Shown here: positions 43,251 through 51,073 of the stretch, one piece after another | How the letters are laid out: each line of letters opens with the position of its first letter | Numbering within the stretch: the stretch's first letter is position 1 | Origin: Janibacter sp. CX7 | GTDB taxonomy: Bacteria; Actinomycetota; Actinomycetes; Actinomycetales; Dermatophilaceae | Reading direction: 5' to 3' | Assembly (NCBI RefSeq): GCF_024362365.1 | Contig: NZ_CP101464.1 | Location: 3,100,001 to 3,164,000, forward strand | Length of the DNA stretch: 64,000 nucleotides | Notes under the pieces: model-generated | What the model saw: only the letters and a program-made list of their open reading frames with translations | What the model was told of the DNA's origin: nothing | Database searches by the model: none | Translations under genes and position numbers: made by a program

Positions 43251-43499
43251 ACGTCCTCCTGCAGGGAGTCATGGATGTGAGGCGCGTGAAGGCCCCGCGT
43301 TACCGTGCCTCAGGCACTTCGGGGGTCAGTTTGAGCCAGTTGGACTAAGTGGGTCAACAGATGAGGTTGCGTTGCGTCTCAAGGGAGCAAACCTTGCCCG
43401 CGCGGCGTCCGAGCACCAGAAGTCTGGCGTCCTAGTGCCCTCGGATCCTCATATCTTAGATAGAAGTCGACTTGCTCTAATTTAGGGCGCTTCTCGACA
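43251..43499. other. Intergenic stretch before dnaB end, no gene seen
   Basis: A 249-base A/T-richer segment with stops in all frames; contains weak -10/-35-like elements but no hairpin or repeat I can support. Confidence 0.5.
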
Positions 43500-45926
43500 T
43501 CAGAACCCGCCCGAGTCTTTGGCGAGGTTCGAGAAGCGGGCGTAGTGACCCTGGAAGCCGAGGACGATGTCGGCGGTCGGGCCGTTTCGGTGCTTGGCCA
43601 CGATGACGTCGGCCTCCCCTTCGCGCTCCGACCCAGGGTCGCGGTCGCGGTGGAGCAGGATCACGAGGTCGGCGTCCTGCTCGATCGAGTTGTGCACCGC
43701 GATGCCGTTGGCGACGAAGTTGTGGCGGCCGAGGACAGTCGCGTCGTAGACCTCTTCGACGCCGTCGGCCTCCACGGCGACGACCGTGTCCCAGAAGACG
43801 TCGTTGACGGCGGCCAGATCGAGCTCCGCTCGGTCGAGGACCGCAGCCAACTGGGCCACCGGCTCCCGCGACGGGGAGGTCGCGTAGGCGACAGCACCGG
43901 CATGGCCGCTGGTAACAGCGGCCGCCAGCTCACGACGCGACGGGCCACGCTCGACCACGGCCTCGCGGACGTCTTCCCAGACCTCGGGCGCGACCGCGTC
44001 CGCGTCGATGTGCTCCCGCGCCTGGCGGACGAGAGACAGGAGGTCGTCAGCAGCTTGGGCGAACACACCGTGGACACCGATCTCCTGCAGGAACCGTCGC
44101 TGCGAGTCCACCTCGGCGATGACAACGGCGCCGTCGCGGATCTCGACCTGGATACCGAAACGCAGCAGCAATCGGGACACGTCGTCCGCCAGATCACGAG
44201 ACACCGCCAGCGAAAGGCGGCCGGTCCCCCCTTCCCCATCGATCGTGACGGCACCGCCGGTCGACCAGAGGTGCGTGAGGAAGAGGGCGATCTGAGCCTT
44301 GGGGAGGGAGAAGACCTCGTCCGGCACGCGATCCATCAACGAGGACTGTCGCCCGTCGCCCAGCATGTGCGCCAGCAGGATGACGCGCGCGTCCTCCCAC
44401 TCGGTGAGCGCCCGCGGTGAGGGGACGTGACGGGGCACGGCCACACGGTCGCCCTGCCGCAGCTGGGCAAGGGGGGTCCACCCTTCGTAGGCAAGGAAGG
44501 GGTGGTTCTCCGTCGCCCGCACCGTCTTGCCCGAGGCGAGGGTCAGCTTGAAGACGACGGCTGTGCCGGTGGAGAAGGCGTGCGTCATCTTGCGCTTCAC
44601 GTAGCGCAGGGAGTCGTCGAGCGCCCAGACGTCGATGTCCTTGGCGCCCGTCTCGACGAGCTCGCCGATCGTCGTCTCGGCACCGGTGTCCGCACGCAGG
44701 ATGCGGGTCTCGGCGGGCAGGCAACCGGACTCACGAAGGTCACTCATCGCCGGGCGCTTGTCGGTGCGCTGCTCTGGACCACGGTTCAGCTGCGAGATCG
44801 CGATGACCGGGACCTGCAGCTCCTTCGCCAGGAGCTTGAGCGCACGGGAGAACTCGGAGACCTCCTGCTGGCGGGACTCGACCTTCTTGCCCGAGGTCAT
44901 CAGCTGCAGGTAGTCGATGACGATGAGCTTGAGGTTGTGCTGCTGCTTCAAGCGCCGCGCCTTGGCGCGGATCTCCATGAGCGCGAGGTTGGGCGAGTCG
45001 TCGATGTAGAGCGGGCTATCGCTGATCCGGCCGACGACGCGGGAGAGCTTGCGCCAATCGGGGTCGCTCATCTTGCCCCGCCGCAGGTGCTGCAGTTGGA
45101 TGCTCGCCTCCGCCGCGAGGACACGCATGGTGATCTCGCTGCGGCTCATCTCCAGGGAAAAGATCGCGGTCGCCATCTGGTGGTGGATCGCCGCCGCGCG
45201 GGCGATGTCCACACCCAGCGTGGATTTGCCGATTGCCGGCCTGGCCGCGACGACGATCATCTGCCCCGGGTGCAGGCCGTGAGTCAGCTCGTCGAGGTCG
45301 GTGAAGCCCGTCGGCACACCGGTCATCTCGTCGGTGCGGCCGGCGGCGACCTCGATCTCGGTCATCGTCTCGTTGAGCGTGTCCCACAGGGGGGCGTAGT
45401 CCTCGCCGCCACGCTTCTCGGCGACGGTGTAGACCTCGGCCTGCGCGGCGTTGACGATCTCCTCGACGTCGCCACCGCCCTGGGCGTAGCCCATCTGGAC
45501 GATCTTGGTCCCGGCCTCGACGAGGCGACGCAGCACCGCCCGTTCGGCGACGATCTGCGCGTAGTAGCCGGCATTGGCCGCGGTCGGCACCGACTGGATG
45601 AGGTCGTGCAGATAGGCCTGGCCGCCGGCACGCTGCAGGTCGCCGCGCTTGCTCAGCTCGTCGGCGACGGTGATCGCGTCGGCCGGCTCGCCGCGGCTGT
45701 AGAGGTCGATGACCGCGTCGAAGATCAGCTCGTGGGCCGGCTTGTAGAAGTCGTGCCCGCGCACCGCCTCACCGACGTCGGCGATCGCATCCTTCGACAG
45801 CAGCATGCCGCCGAGGACCGACTGCTCGGCGCCCAGGTCCTGCGGGGGCAGCCGGTCGGCGGGGGGCCCGGACGAGTAGGAGTCGGAGTCGCCGAATGAC
45901 CTCGTGTCCTGCTCGAACGTCGTCAC
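43500..45926 (-). CDS. dnaB: Replicative DNA helicase DnaB containing an intein
   Basis: An 808-residue precursor. N-extein 401 residues: DnaB N-terminal domain (PPQDLGAEQSVLGGMLLSKD), linker, RecA-like core with Walker A VVAARPAIGKSTLGVDIARA and KLIVIDYLQLMTSGKKVESR. At DLRESG the intein begins; the C-extein SIEQDADLVILLHRDRDPGS completes the core. After splicing the protein has about 463 residues, the normal DnaB length. GTG start at 45926. A cluster of DnaA-box-like sequences is upstream. It does not sit in an rplI-rpsR cluster here. Confidence 0.95.
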   Translation of the reverse strand: MTTFEQDTRSFGDSDSYSSGPPADRLPPQDLGAEQSVLGGMLLSKDAIADVGEAVRGHDFYKPAHELIFDAVIDLYSRGEPADAITVADELSKRGDLQRAGGQAYLHDLIQSVPTAANAGYYAQIVAERAVLRRLVEAGTKIVQMGYAQGGGDVEEIVNAAQAEVYTVAEKRGGEDYAPLWDTLNETMTEIEVAAGRTDEMTGVPTGFTDLDELTHGLHPGQMIVVAARPAIGKSTLGVDIARAAAIHHQMATAIFSLEMSRSEITMRVLAAEASIQLQHLRRGKMSDPDWRKLSRVVGRISDSPLYIDDSPNLALMEIRAKARRLKQQHNLKLIVIDYLQLMTSGKKVESRQQEVSEFSRALKLLAKELQVPVIAISQLNRGPEQRTDKRPAMSDLRESGCLPAETRILRADTGAETTIGELVETGAKDIDVWALDDSLRYVKRKMTHAFSTGTAVVFKLTLASGKTVRATENHPFLAYEGWTPLAQLRQGDRVAVPRHVPSPRALTEWEDARVILLAHMLGDGRQSSLMDRVPDEVFSLPKAQIALFLTHLWSTGGAVTIDGEGGTGRLSLAVSRDLADDVSRLLLRFGIQVEIRDGAVVIAEVDSQRRFLQEIGVHGVFAQAADDLLSLVRQAREHIDADAVAPEVWEDVREAVVERGPSRRELAAAVTSGHAGAVAYATSPSREPVAQLAAVLDRAELDLAAVNDVFWDTVVAVEADGVEEVYDATVLGRHNFVANGIAVHNSIEQDADLVILLHRDRDPGSEREGEADVIVAKHRNGPTADIVLGFQGHYARFSNLAKDSGGF
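43689..44723 (-). mobile_element. Intein in DnaB (345 residues, DOD-type endonuclease degenerate)
   Basis: Begins with Cys1 (CLPAETRILRADTGAETTIG) and ends HNFVANGIAVHN, with Ser as the +1 residue. Block B RATENHPFLA carries the catalytic His. A central endonuclease-like segment has LLAHMLGDGRQSSLMDRV (block C, LAGLIDADG type with Asp) and ALFLTHLWSTGGAVTIDG (block E, where the second Asp appears replaced by Ser/Thr). Hence splicing is probably intact but homing may be lost. Insertion point is the same as in several bacterial DnaB inteins (RESG/SIEQ). Confidence 0.92.
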
Positions 45927-46301
45927 CCGGGCTACCCTCCGTCTCCTGCACCGGACCCGGCCGAAGGGGGGGTCCGCGCGCCCCCGCGAGGGGACGTCAG
46001 AGCACTGTCGCACCCGGTGCCGACAACGCCAAACGGCCCTGTGGACAGAGGTGTGGACCGGGTGTGGACGACGCGCCACTGGTCTGTGCACAGCCCGTGG
46101 ACAAGTCTGTGGATCTCCGGTCTCGACCAGCACCGACACCGCCTCTGACCTGCGCAAACACCGAGGAACAGGTGTGGACCCCAAAAAGATCAGCCAGTCC
46201 ACCATCCACAGACCACGACGTGCTCCGCGACACATCGGGGGCGATCAGGCAAGCCCCGTATCGACGGACGGCCCGCCCGGTCACACGGGTCACGGGAGCG
46301 A
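45927..46301. promoter_or_regulatory. dnaB upstream region with eight DnaA-box-like sequences
   Basis: Between 46040 and 46210 I count TGTGGACAG (46040), TGTGGACCG (46052), TGTGGACGA (46063), TGTGCACAG (46085), CGTGGACAA (46096), TGTGGATCT (46108), TGTGGACCC (46173) and, on the other strand, TGTGGATGG (46202-46210). All resemble the actinobacterial DnaA box TGTGGACAA, with 1-3 mismatches. This could be DnaA-dependent control of dnaB. No dnaA, dnaN or AT-rich unwinding element is nearby, so it is not proposed as an origin. Confidence 0.6.
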
Positions 46302-46577
46302 TCAGCCGGCGCGCTCGTAGCGGGCCCGCGCCCGCTCCTTGGCCTTGGCGGCCTCGACCTCGCGGTCCTTCGGCGGCGCATTGGTCACGAGGTGGTCGAG
46401 CAGGTGCTGGGTCACCTGCGCGATCTCCTCGACGGCCTCGTCGAAGGCGGCCTGGTTGGCCTGGCTCGGCTTCGTCGAACCGCTCACCTTGCGCACGTAC
46501 TGGAGGGCGGCGGCGCGCACCTCGTCGGTCGTGGCCGGGGGCTCGAAGTTGTGCAGCTGTCGGATGTTTCGGCACAT
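46302..46577 (-). CDS. DUF2277 domain protein
   Basis: A 91-residue protein with the DUF2277 signature MCRNIRQLHNFEPPATTDEV, ALQYVRKVSGSTKPSQANQA and LLDHLVTNAPPKDREVEAAK. Small cytoplasmic family of unknown role, frequently found alone in actinobacteria; Cys2 and the basic tail ARARYERAG are conserved features. It diverges from an MFS gene. Confidence 0.92.
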   Translation of the reverse strand: MCRNIRQLHNFEPPATTDEVRAAALQYVRKVSGSTKPSQANQAAFDEAVEEIAQVTQHLLDHLVTNAPPKDREVEAAKAKERARARYERAG

Positions 46578-46663
46578 GCCCCCAGTCTCCTCCTGCGGAC
46601 CGACAGGGGCACCCCCCTTCGCCGGTCACAAGCATTTGGTCGCTGTCGGTGGGCTGGCGGACC

Positions 46664-48160
46664 ATGGAGGACATGCCCATCACCGCGGCGGCGCCGCACC
46701 CCGTGACCACCCCTGCCCAGACGACGCTCATCCTGCGCGTGCTGACGGTGGCCACCTTCGTCGTGATCCTCAACGAGACGATCATGAACAACGCCATCCC
46801 GCGGCTCATGGACGACTTCGGTGTCGTCGAGACCTCCGCGCAGTGGCTGACGACCGCCTTCATGCTGACGATGGCCGTCGTCATCCCGATGACCGGCTGG
46901 ATCATGCGGCGCCTGGCCACGCGGCGCACTTTCGCCCTGGCGATGGGCCTCTTCACGGTGGGCACGACGATCGCCGCGGCCGCCCCGAGCTTCGAGGTGC
47001 TCGTCGCCGCCCGGGTCGTGCAGGCCGGCGGCACCGCGGTGATGATCCCGCTGCTCATGACGACCCTCATGGACCTCGTGCCCGTCGCCGACCGCGGCCG
47101 CACCATGGGCAATGTCTCGCTCGTCATCGCCGTCGCGCCCGCGATGGGCCCGGCGGTCTCCGGGGTCCTGCTCGAGCTCGGCACGTGGCGCCTGATCTTC
47201 CTCGCCGTGCTGCCGATCGCCGCCGCCTCCCTCGCCCTCGGCCTGCGTCTGCTGCCCGACACCGGCGAGCGCGAGCACAGCCGCCTCGACCTACCGAGCG
47301 TCGCCCTGGCGGTCGTCGGCTTCGGCGGCATCGTCTACGGCCTCTCGAGCCTCGGTGGCGGCCACGGCGGCGAAGGGGGTCCCGCTCCCGAGCCCGTCGT
47401 CGACCCCCTCCTCGCGGCCGGCGTCGCAGCCCTCGCCCTCGCGGTCTTCGCCTGGCGACAGCTGACCCTCGCTCGCACCGGCGACCCGCTCATGGACCTG
47501 CGCGCCTTCCGGCATCGCAGCTTCACCGGTGCCTTCGTCACGATGTGCCTCGGCTTCGCCGCGCTCATCAGCTCGGTGATCCTGCTGCCGATCCACCTGC
47601 AGCGCGGGCTGGGCCTGAGCACCCTCGAGACCGGGCTGCTGCTCATCCCCGGCGGCCTGGCCATGGGCCTGCTCGGCCCGTCGATCGGCCGGCTCTACGA
47701 CCGCATCGGCGCCCGACCGCTCGTCGTCCCCGGTGCGGTCGGCATGACCGTCTCGCTCGGCCTCTTCGCCCTCCTGCTCCCGCACGTCGGCATGTGGACC
47801 GTGCTCGTGCTGCACGTGCTCCTCAGCCTCTCGCTCGCGCTGCTCTTCACCCCGCTCTTCACCGCGGGCCTGGGGTCGCTCCCGCACTCCCTGCACGCCC
47901 ACGGGTCGGCGCTGCTCGGCTCCTCGCAGCAGGTCTTCGGCGCCGCCGGCACCGCGACGAGCATCGCCGTCATGTCCCTCGTCGCCGGGTCCGACCCGAG
48001 CACGGCCGAGCGCACCTCGGGCGTCCAGGCCGCCTTCGTCATGCTCGCGGTGGCCGCGGCGGTGAGCGTCGCGACCTGCCTCATGGTCAGCACACCGGTC
48101 GAGGACCCCGAGGATCCCACCGAGACGCCGGCCGAGGAGCCTGCCGCCGAGCTCGCCTGA
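46664..48160 (+). CDS. DHA2 family MFS multidrug exporter
   Basis: A 498-residue, 14-helix MFS protein. VATFVVILNETIMNNAIPRL (motif D1), MRRLATRRTFALAMGLFTVG (motif A-like), VIAVAPAMGPAVSGVLLELG (motif C) and SSVILLPIHLQRGLGLSTLE place it in the LmrB/EmrB group. The C-terminal Glu/Pro tail EDPEDPTETPAEEPAAELA is unusual. Two close starts are possible, 46664 and 46673 (GGAGG only two bases before the latter). No TetR partner is adjacent. Substrate unknown. Confidence 0.92.
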   Translation: MEDMPITAAAPHPVTTPAQTTLILRVLTVATFVVILNETIMNNAIPRLMDDFGVVETSAQWLTTAFMLTMAVVIPMTGWIMRRLATRRTFALAMGLFTVGTTIAAAAPSFEVLVAARVVQAGGTAVMIPLLMTTLMDLVPVADRGRTMGNVSLVIAVAPAMGPAVSGVLLELGTWRLIFLAVLPIAAASLALGLRLLPDTGEREHSRLDLPSVALAVVGFGGIVYGLSSLGGGHGGEGGPAPEPVVDPLLAAGVAALALAVFAWRQLTLARTGDPLMDLRAFRHRSFTGAFVTMCLGFAALISSVILLPIHLQRGLGLSTLETGLLLIPGGLAMGLLGPSIGRLYDRIGARPLVVPGAVGMTVSLGLFALLLPHVGMWTVLVLHVLLSLSLALLFTPLFTAGLGSLPHSLHAHGSALLGSSQQVFGAAGTATSIAVMSLVAGSDPSTAERTSGVQAAFVMLAVAAAVSVATCLMVSTPVEDPEDPTETPAEEPAAELA

Positions 48161-48251
48161 CCGGAGGCGACGTCCCTTCGCCGCCTGCTCTCGGCTCGGG
48201 CTACGACGTGCCGGTGCTCCGGTCGTCGATCCCCGTCCGGGAGCAGGCGGC

Positions 48252-49469
48252 TCAGCGCACGCCGGGCACGAGCGAGGGAGTGCGGCGCAGCAGCACAGCC
48301 AGGGCCACGACGAGCAGCATGAGGACCACAGACAGCATCACGGAGCCCGGCCACCCGGCCCGCGTCCACGCGGCACCGGAGGCGGTGCCGAAGACCGCGG
48401 ACCCGAGGTAGTACGTGAAGAGGTACAGCGAGGCCGCCTGGCCGGCGCTCGTCCCGCCGAGGTGGGCCCGCAGCGGCACCCAGCCGCTCGCCACCCCGTG
48501 AACGGCGAAGAAGCCGATGACGAGCAGGCCCATCCCGGCGACGACGAGCGACAGCACGTCGGGCAGCGTGAGCAGCGCCCCGACGATCGCGACCGCCGCC
48601 CCGATCGGGATGACCGTGCGCCGGCCGTGACGGTCGGCAAGGTCGCCGAACCACGTCGCGCTGACCGTCCCCAGCGGGTAGACGAGGAAGACGAGGCTCG
48701 CCGCACCGATCCCCAGCGCGAAGGGGGGATCCGCCAGCCGGAAGCCGATGGTGTTGAAGAGCGCGACCATCGCCCCGAGCGAGCAGCCGCCGATGGCGTA
48801 GAGGGCGAGCAGCGCCGGGTCCGACAGGGCCCGTCGGGTCATCGCCGCCAGCGCACGCGGGTTGCCCGGCGCCGGCTCGAAGCCCCGCGAGGCCGGCAGT
48901 GCCAGCCGCACGAGGACCGCGCAGGCGAGCCCGACGAGCACGGTCGCCGCGATGCCCCAGCGCCACCCGCCGCCGAGCTCAGCGCCGAAACCGGAGACGA
49001 GCCGGCCCGACATCCCGCCGAAGGCGGTGCCCCCGACGTAGAGCCCCGCGGCCCGCCCCTGGCTCGAGGGGTGCAGCTCCTCGCGCAGGTAGGCCGTCGC
49101 GACCGCGGGCAGCCCGGCGAGCGCGAAGCCGTCGAGGAAGCGCAGCGCGAGCAGCGCCTCCCAGGTCGGAGCGAGCGCCGAGGCGAAGCCGATGACGACC
49201 GACGCTCCGAGCGAGAGGTGGATCAGGCGGGTGCGGCCGACGACGTCGGAGAGCGGTCCGGCGACGAGCAGCCCCGCGCCGATGCCGAACATCGCCAGGG
49301 ACACGCTGAGGGTCGACGCCCCCGTCGAGACGCCGAAGTCACGCCGCAGGTCGGGCAGCAGCGCCTGCGTCGAGTACAGCAGGGTGAAGGTCGCCAGACC
49401 GGCGGCGAAGAGCGACCAGACGATCCGCCGGTAGCCGCTGCTGCCGGGCAGGTAGCCCTCGTGCGTCAT
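48252..49469 (-). CDS. MFS transporter (YnfM/arabinose efflux-like)
   Basis: A 405-residue 12-helix MFS protein. LFAAGLATFTLLYSTQALLP begins it; motif A is AGPLSDVVGRTRLIHLSLGA; GLPAVATAYLREELHPSSQG is typical of the YnfM-like group; second motif A-like FGDLADRHGRRTVIPIGAAV. These are presumed drug or metabolite exporters. ATGA overlap with the lysoplasmalogenase gene upstream shows that they are cotranscribed. Confidence 0.9.
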   Translation of the reverse strand: MTHEGYLPGSSGYRRIVWSLFAAGLATFTLLYSTQALLPDLRRDFGVSTGASTLSVSLAMFGIGAGLLVAGPLSDVVGRTRLIHLSLGASVVIGFASALAPTWEALLALRFLDGFALAGLPAVATAYLREELHPSSQGRAAGLYVGGTAFGGMSGRLVSGFGAELGGGWRWGIAATVLVGLACAVLVRLALPASRGFEPAPGNPRALAAMTRRALSDPALLALYAIGGCSLGAMVALFNTIGFRLADPPFALGIGAASLVFLVYPLGTVSATWFGDLADRHGRRTVIPIGAAVAIVGALLTLPDVLSLVVAGMGLLVIGFFAVHGVASGWVPLRAHLGGTSAGQAASLYLFTYYLGSAVFGTASGAAWTRAGWPGSVMLSVVLMLLVVALAVLLRRTPSLVPGVR

Positions 49470-50128
49470 GCCGGACGCGGCCTCGCCGCCCGGTCGTGGT
49501 GGGCGATCGCGGCGACGAGCAGGCCCTGCCCGACGACATAGGTGAGCATGACGAGCACGCTGTGGAGCGGCAGCTCGACGTCGGCGAAGGCACGCAGCGC
49601 GATGAGCGCGTCGGAGACGAGGAAGACGATCGCGCCGACCGTCGCGACCCGGTCGAGGCCGGTGGCGAGGACGGCCATGGTGACGATCGCCAGCCCGTAG
49701 ACGACGACCGCGGGCAACATCGCCCCGGCCCCACCGGCCGTCACCGCGACGAGGACGACGAGCGCGAGGACATAGGGCGCGAGGAGCGCGGGTCGGGTGC
49801 GCACGATGCTGCGCCCGACGAAGGGGGCCAGTGCCGCCGCGTAGGCCAGCTGCGCCAGCAGGAAGCAGCCGAGCATGAGCCCGAAGCCCGCGGCGCTGCC
49901 CTCGGCCACGAAGCGCGGCAGGGTGTCGCCGAGCCACGACAGCAGCAGCGCGAGCAGCGTCAGACGCACCAGCCGCGAGCGCGGCAGGCGGGTCGTCGTG
50001 AGCAGCAGCCACGCGAGCAGCGGCGTGAGCAGCACCTGGGTCAGGTCCGCGAGCACCCCTCCCGGCGCGACACCCTGCGCGACCAGGTGGACGACGGTGA
50101 CGACCACGAGGGCGACGAGCGCAGGCAT
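49466..50128 (-). CDS. Lysoplasmalogenase (YhhN/TMEM86 family)
   Basis: A 220-residue, about eight-helix integral membrane protein. The two conserved acidic residues of the family are seen in LLLSWLGDTLPRFV (Asp) and FLVSDALIALRAFA (Asp), with the ending MLTYVVGQGLLVAAIAHHDR. It hydrolyses the vinyl-ether of lysoplasmalogens or a similar lipid. TAGGCT at 50140-50135 lies six bases before the ATG, so transcription is leaderless. First gene of the leftward pair with the MFS transporter. Confidence 0.9.
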   Translation of the reverse strand: MPALVALVVVTVVHLVAQGVAPGGVLADLTQVLLTPLLAWLLLTTTRLPRSRLVRLTLLALLLSWLGDTLPRFVAEGSAAGFGLMLGCFLLAQLAYAAALAPFVGRSIVRTRPALLAPYVLALVVLVAVTAGGAGAMLPAVVVYGLAIVTMAVLATGLDRVATVGAIVFLVSDALIALRAFADVELPLHSVLVMLTYVVGQGLLVAAIAHHDRAARPRPA

Positions 50129-50134
50129 GCCCCG

Positions 50135-50140
50135 AGCCTA
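50135..50140 (-). promoter_or_regulatory. -10 box of a leaderless promoter (TAGGCT)
   Basis: TAGGCT on the minus strand ends six bases before the ATG at 50128. Confidence 0.6.
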
Positions 50141-50149
50141 CGGGGGCAA

Positions 50150-50250
50150 GGCGAAGGGGGATGGCTGCGCACTTCAAGCCGAAGTCGAGAACGACAACGG
50201 GACCAGCGGACCAGGCAGGACTTCGGCGGGCGCAGCCGTCCCCCTTCGCC
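50150..50250. repeat. Large nested inverted repeat between divergent promoters
   Basis: Outer arms of 21 bases (50150-50170 and 50230-50250) match with one mismatch; inner arms GCCGAAGTC (50178-50186) and GACTTCGGC (50219-50227) match perfectly. Each outer arm ends in the GCGAAGGGGG motif. It lies in the 164-base spacer between two leaderless genes. Confidence 0.8.
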
Positions 50251-50280
50251 CTGCCCAACCACCGCCCGGGAGTCGGGGCA

Positions 50281-50286
50281 TATCGT
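50281..50286 (+). promoter_or_regulatory. -10 box of a leaderless promoter (TATCGT)
   Basis: TATCGT ends six bases before the glutathione peroxidase ATG. Confidence 0.6.
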
Positions 50287-50292
50287 CGGGGC

Positions 50293-50781
50293 ATGAGCCT
50301 CCTCGACACCCCCATCGCCCGCCTCGACGGCACGCCCGGCACGCTGCGCGACCTCACCGGCGGCCGGCCGGCGCTGCTCGTCAACGTCGCGAGCAAGTGC
50401 GGCCTGACCCCGCAGTACACCGCCCTCGAGGCGCTGCAGGAGCAGTACGCCGCGCAGGGGTTCACCGTCGTCGGCCTGCCGTGCAACCAGTTCGGCGGGC
50501 AGGAGCCGGGCACGGCCGAGGAGATCGCCGACTTCTGCTCGGCGACCTACGGCGTGACCTTCCCGATGAGCGAGAAGGTCGAGGTCAACGGCCCCGGCCG
50601 CCACCCGGTCTACGCGGGCCTCGTCGACACGGCCGACGAGGCCGGCGAGAGCGGCGACATCCGGTGGAACTTCGAGAAGTTCGTCATCGACGCCGACGGC
50701 ACACCGGTCGCCCGCTTCAGCCCGCAGGTCACGCCGGACGACGACCGGGTGCTGGCCTCCCTTCGCTCCGTCCTCGCCTGA
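50293..50781 (+). CDS. Glutathione peroxidase-family thiol peroxidase
   Basis: A 162-residue enzyme: catalytic Cys in NVASKCGLTPQYTALEALQE, Gln in LPCNQFGGQEPGTAEEI and Trp in IRWNFEKFVIDADGTPVARF. Since actinobacteria use mycothiol or thioredoxin, it is probably a thioredoxin-dependent peroxidase; LPCNQF gives the resolving Cys. Leaderless start. Directly followed by a TusA-like gene with no spacer. Confidence 0.93.
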   Translation: MSLLDTPIARLDGTPGTLRDLTGGRPALLVNVASKCGLTPQYTALEALQEQYAAQGFTVVGLPCNQFGGQEPGTAEEIADFCSATYGVTFPMSEKVEVNGPGRHPVYAGLVDTADEAGESGDIRWNFEKFVIDADGTPVARFSPQVTPDDDRVLASLRSVLA

Positions 50782-51066
50782 GTGGAGGCGACGGAACAAC
50801 CCGCGGAGCGCATCGACGGCGGCGACCTGTCCTGCGCGCGGCTGCTCATCCTGCTCCGAGGACGGGTCGCCGACCTGCCCGCCGGCAGCATCGTGCACCT
50901 GAGCACGACCGACCCGGTGGCGCCGATCGACCTGCCGGCGTGGTGCCGGATCACCGGCCACCACTACCTCGGCGTCGCCGAGCCCGGCCCGCCCCCGGTC
51001 TACGGGGTGCGGGTGGGTGACGACCCCGTCGCCACCCGCCCCGACCGGCCCTGGCACCCGGCCTGA
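50782..51066 (+). CDS. TusA/SirA-like small protein
   Basis: A 94-residue protein beginning with GTG immediately after the peroxidase stop. RIDGGDLSCARLLILLRGRV with the conserved Cys, then LPAGSIVHLSTTDPVAPIDL and PAWCRITGHHYLGVAEPG, follow the TusA two-layer fold pattern (a Cys near the first helix, then beta strands and DxxAxxD-like turn). The Pro usually after the Cys (CPxP) is Ala-Arg here. TusA proteins carry sulfur as a persulfide; here a role in thiol repair alongside the peroxidase is inferred only from coupling. Confidence 0.75.
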   Translation: MEATEQPAERIDGGDLSCARLLILLRGRVADLPAGSIVHLSTTDPVAPIDLPAWCRITGHHYLGVAEPGPPPVYGVRVGDDPVATRPDRPWHPA

Positions 51067-51073
51067 CGCCGCC

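Noticed and set aside
46040..46210. Origin of replication at the DnaA-box-like cluster
   Set aside because: No dnaA/dnaN genes and no AT-rich unwinding region next to it; boxes are imperfect.
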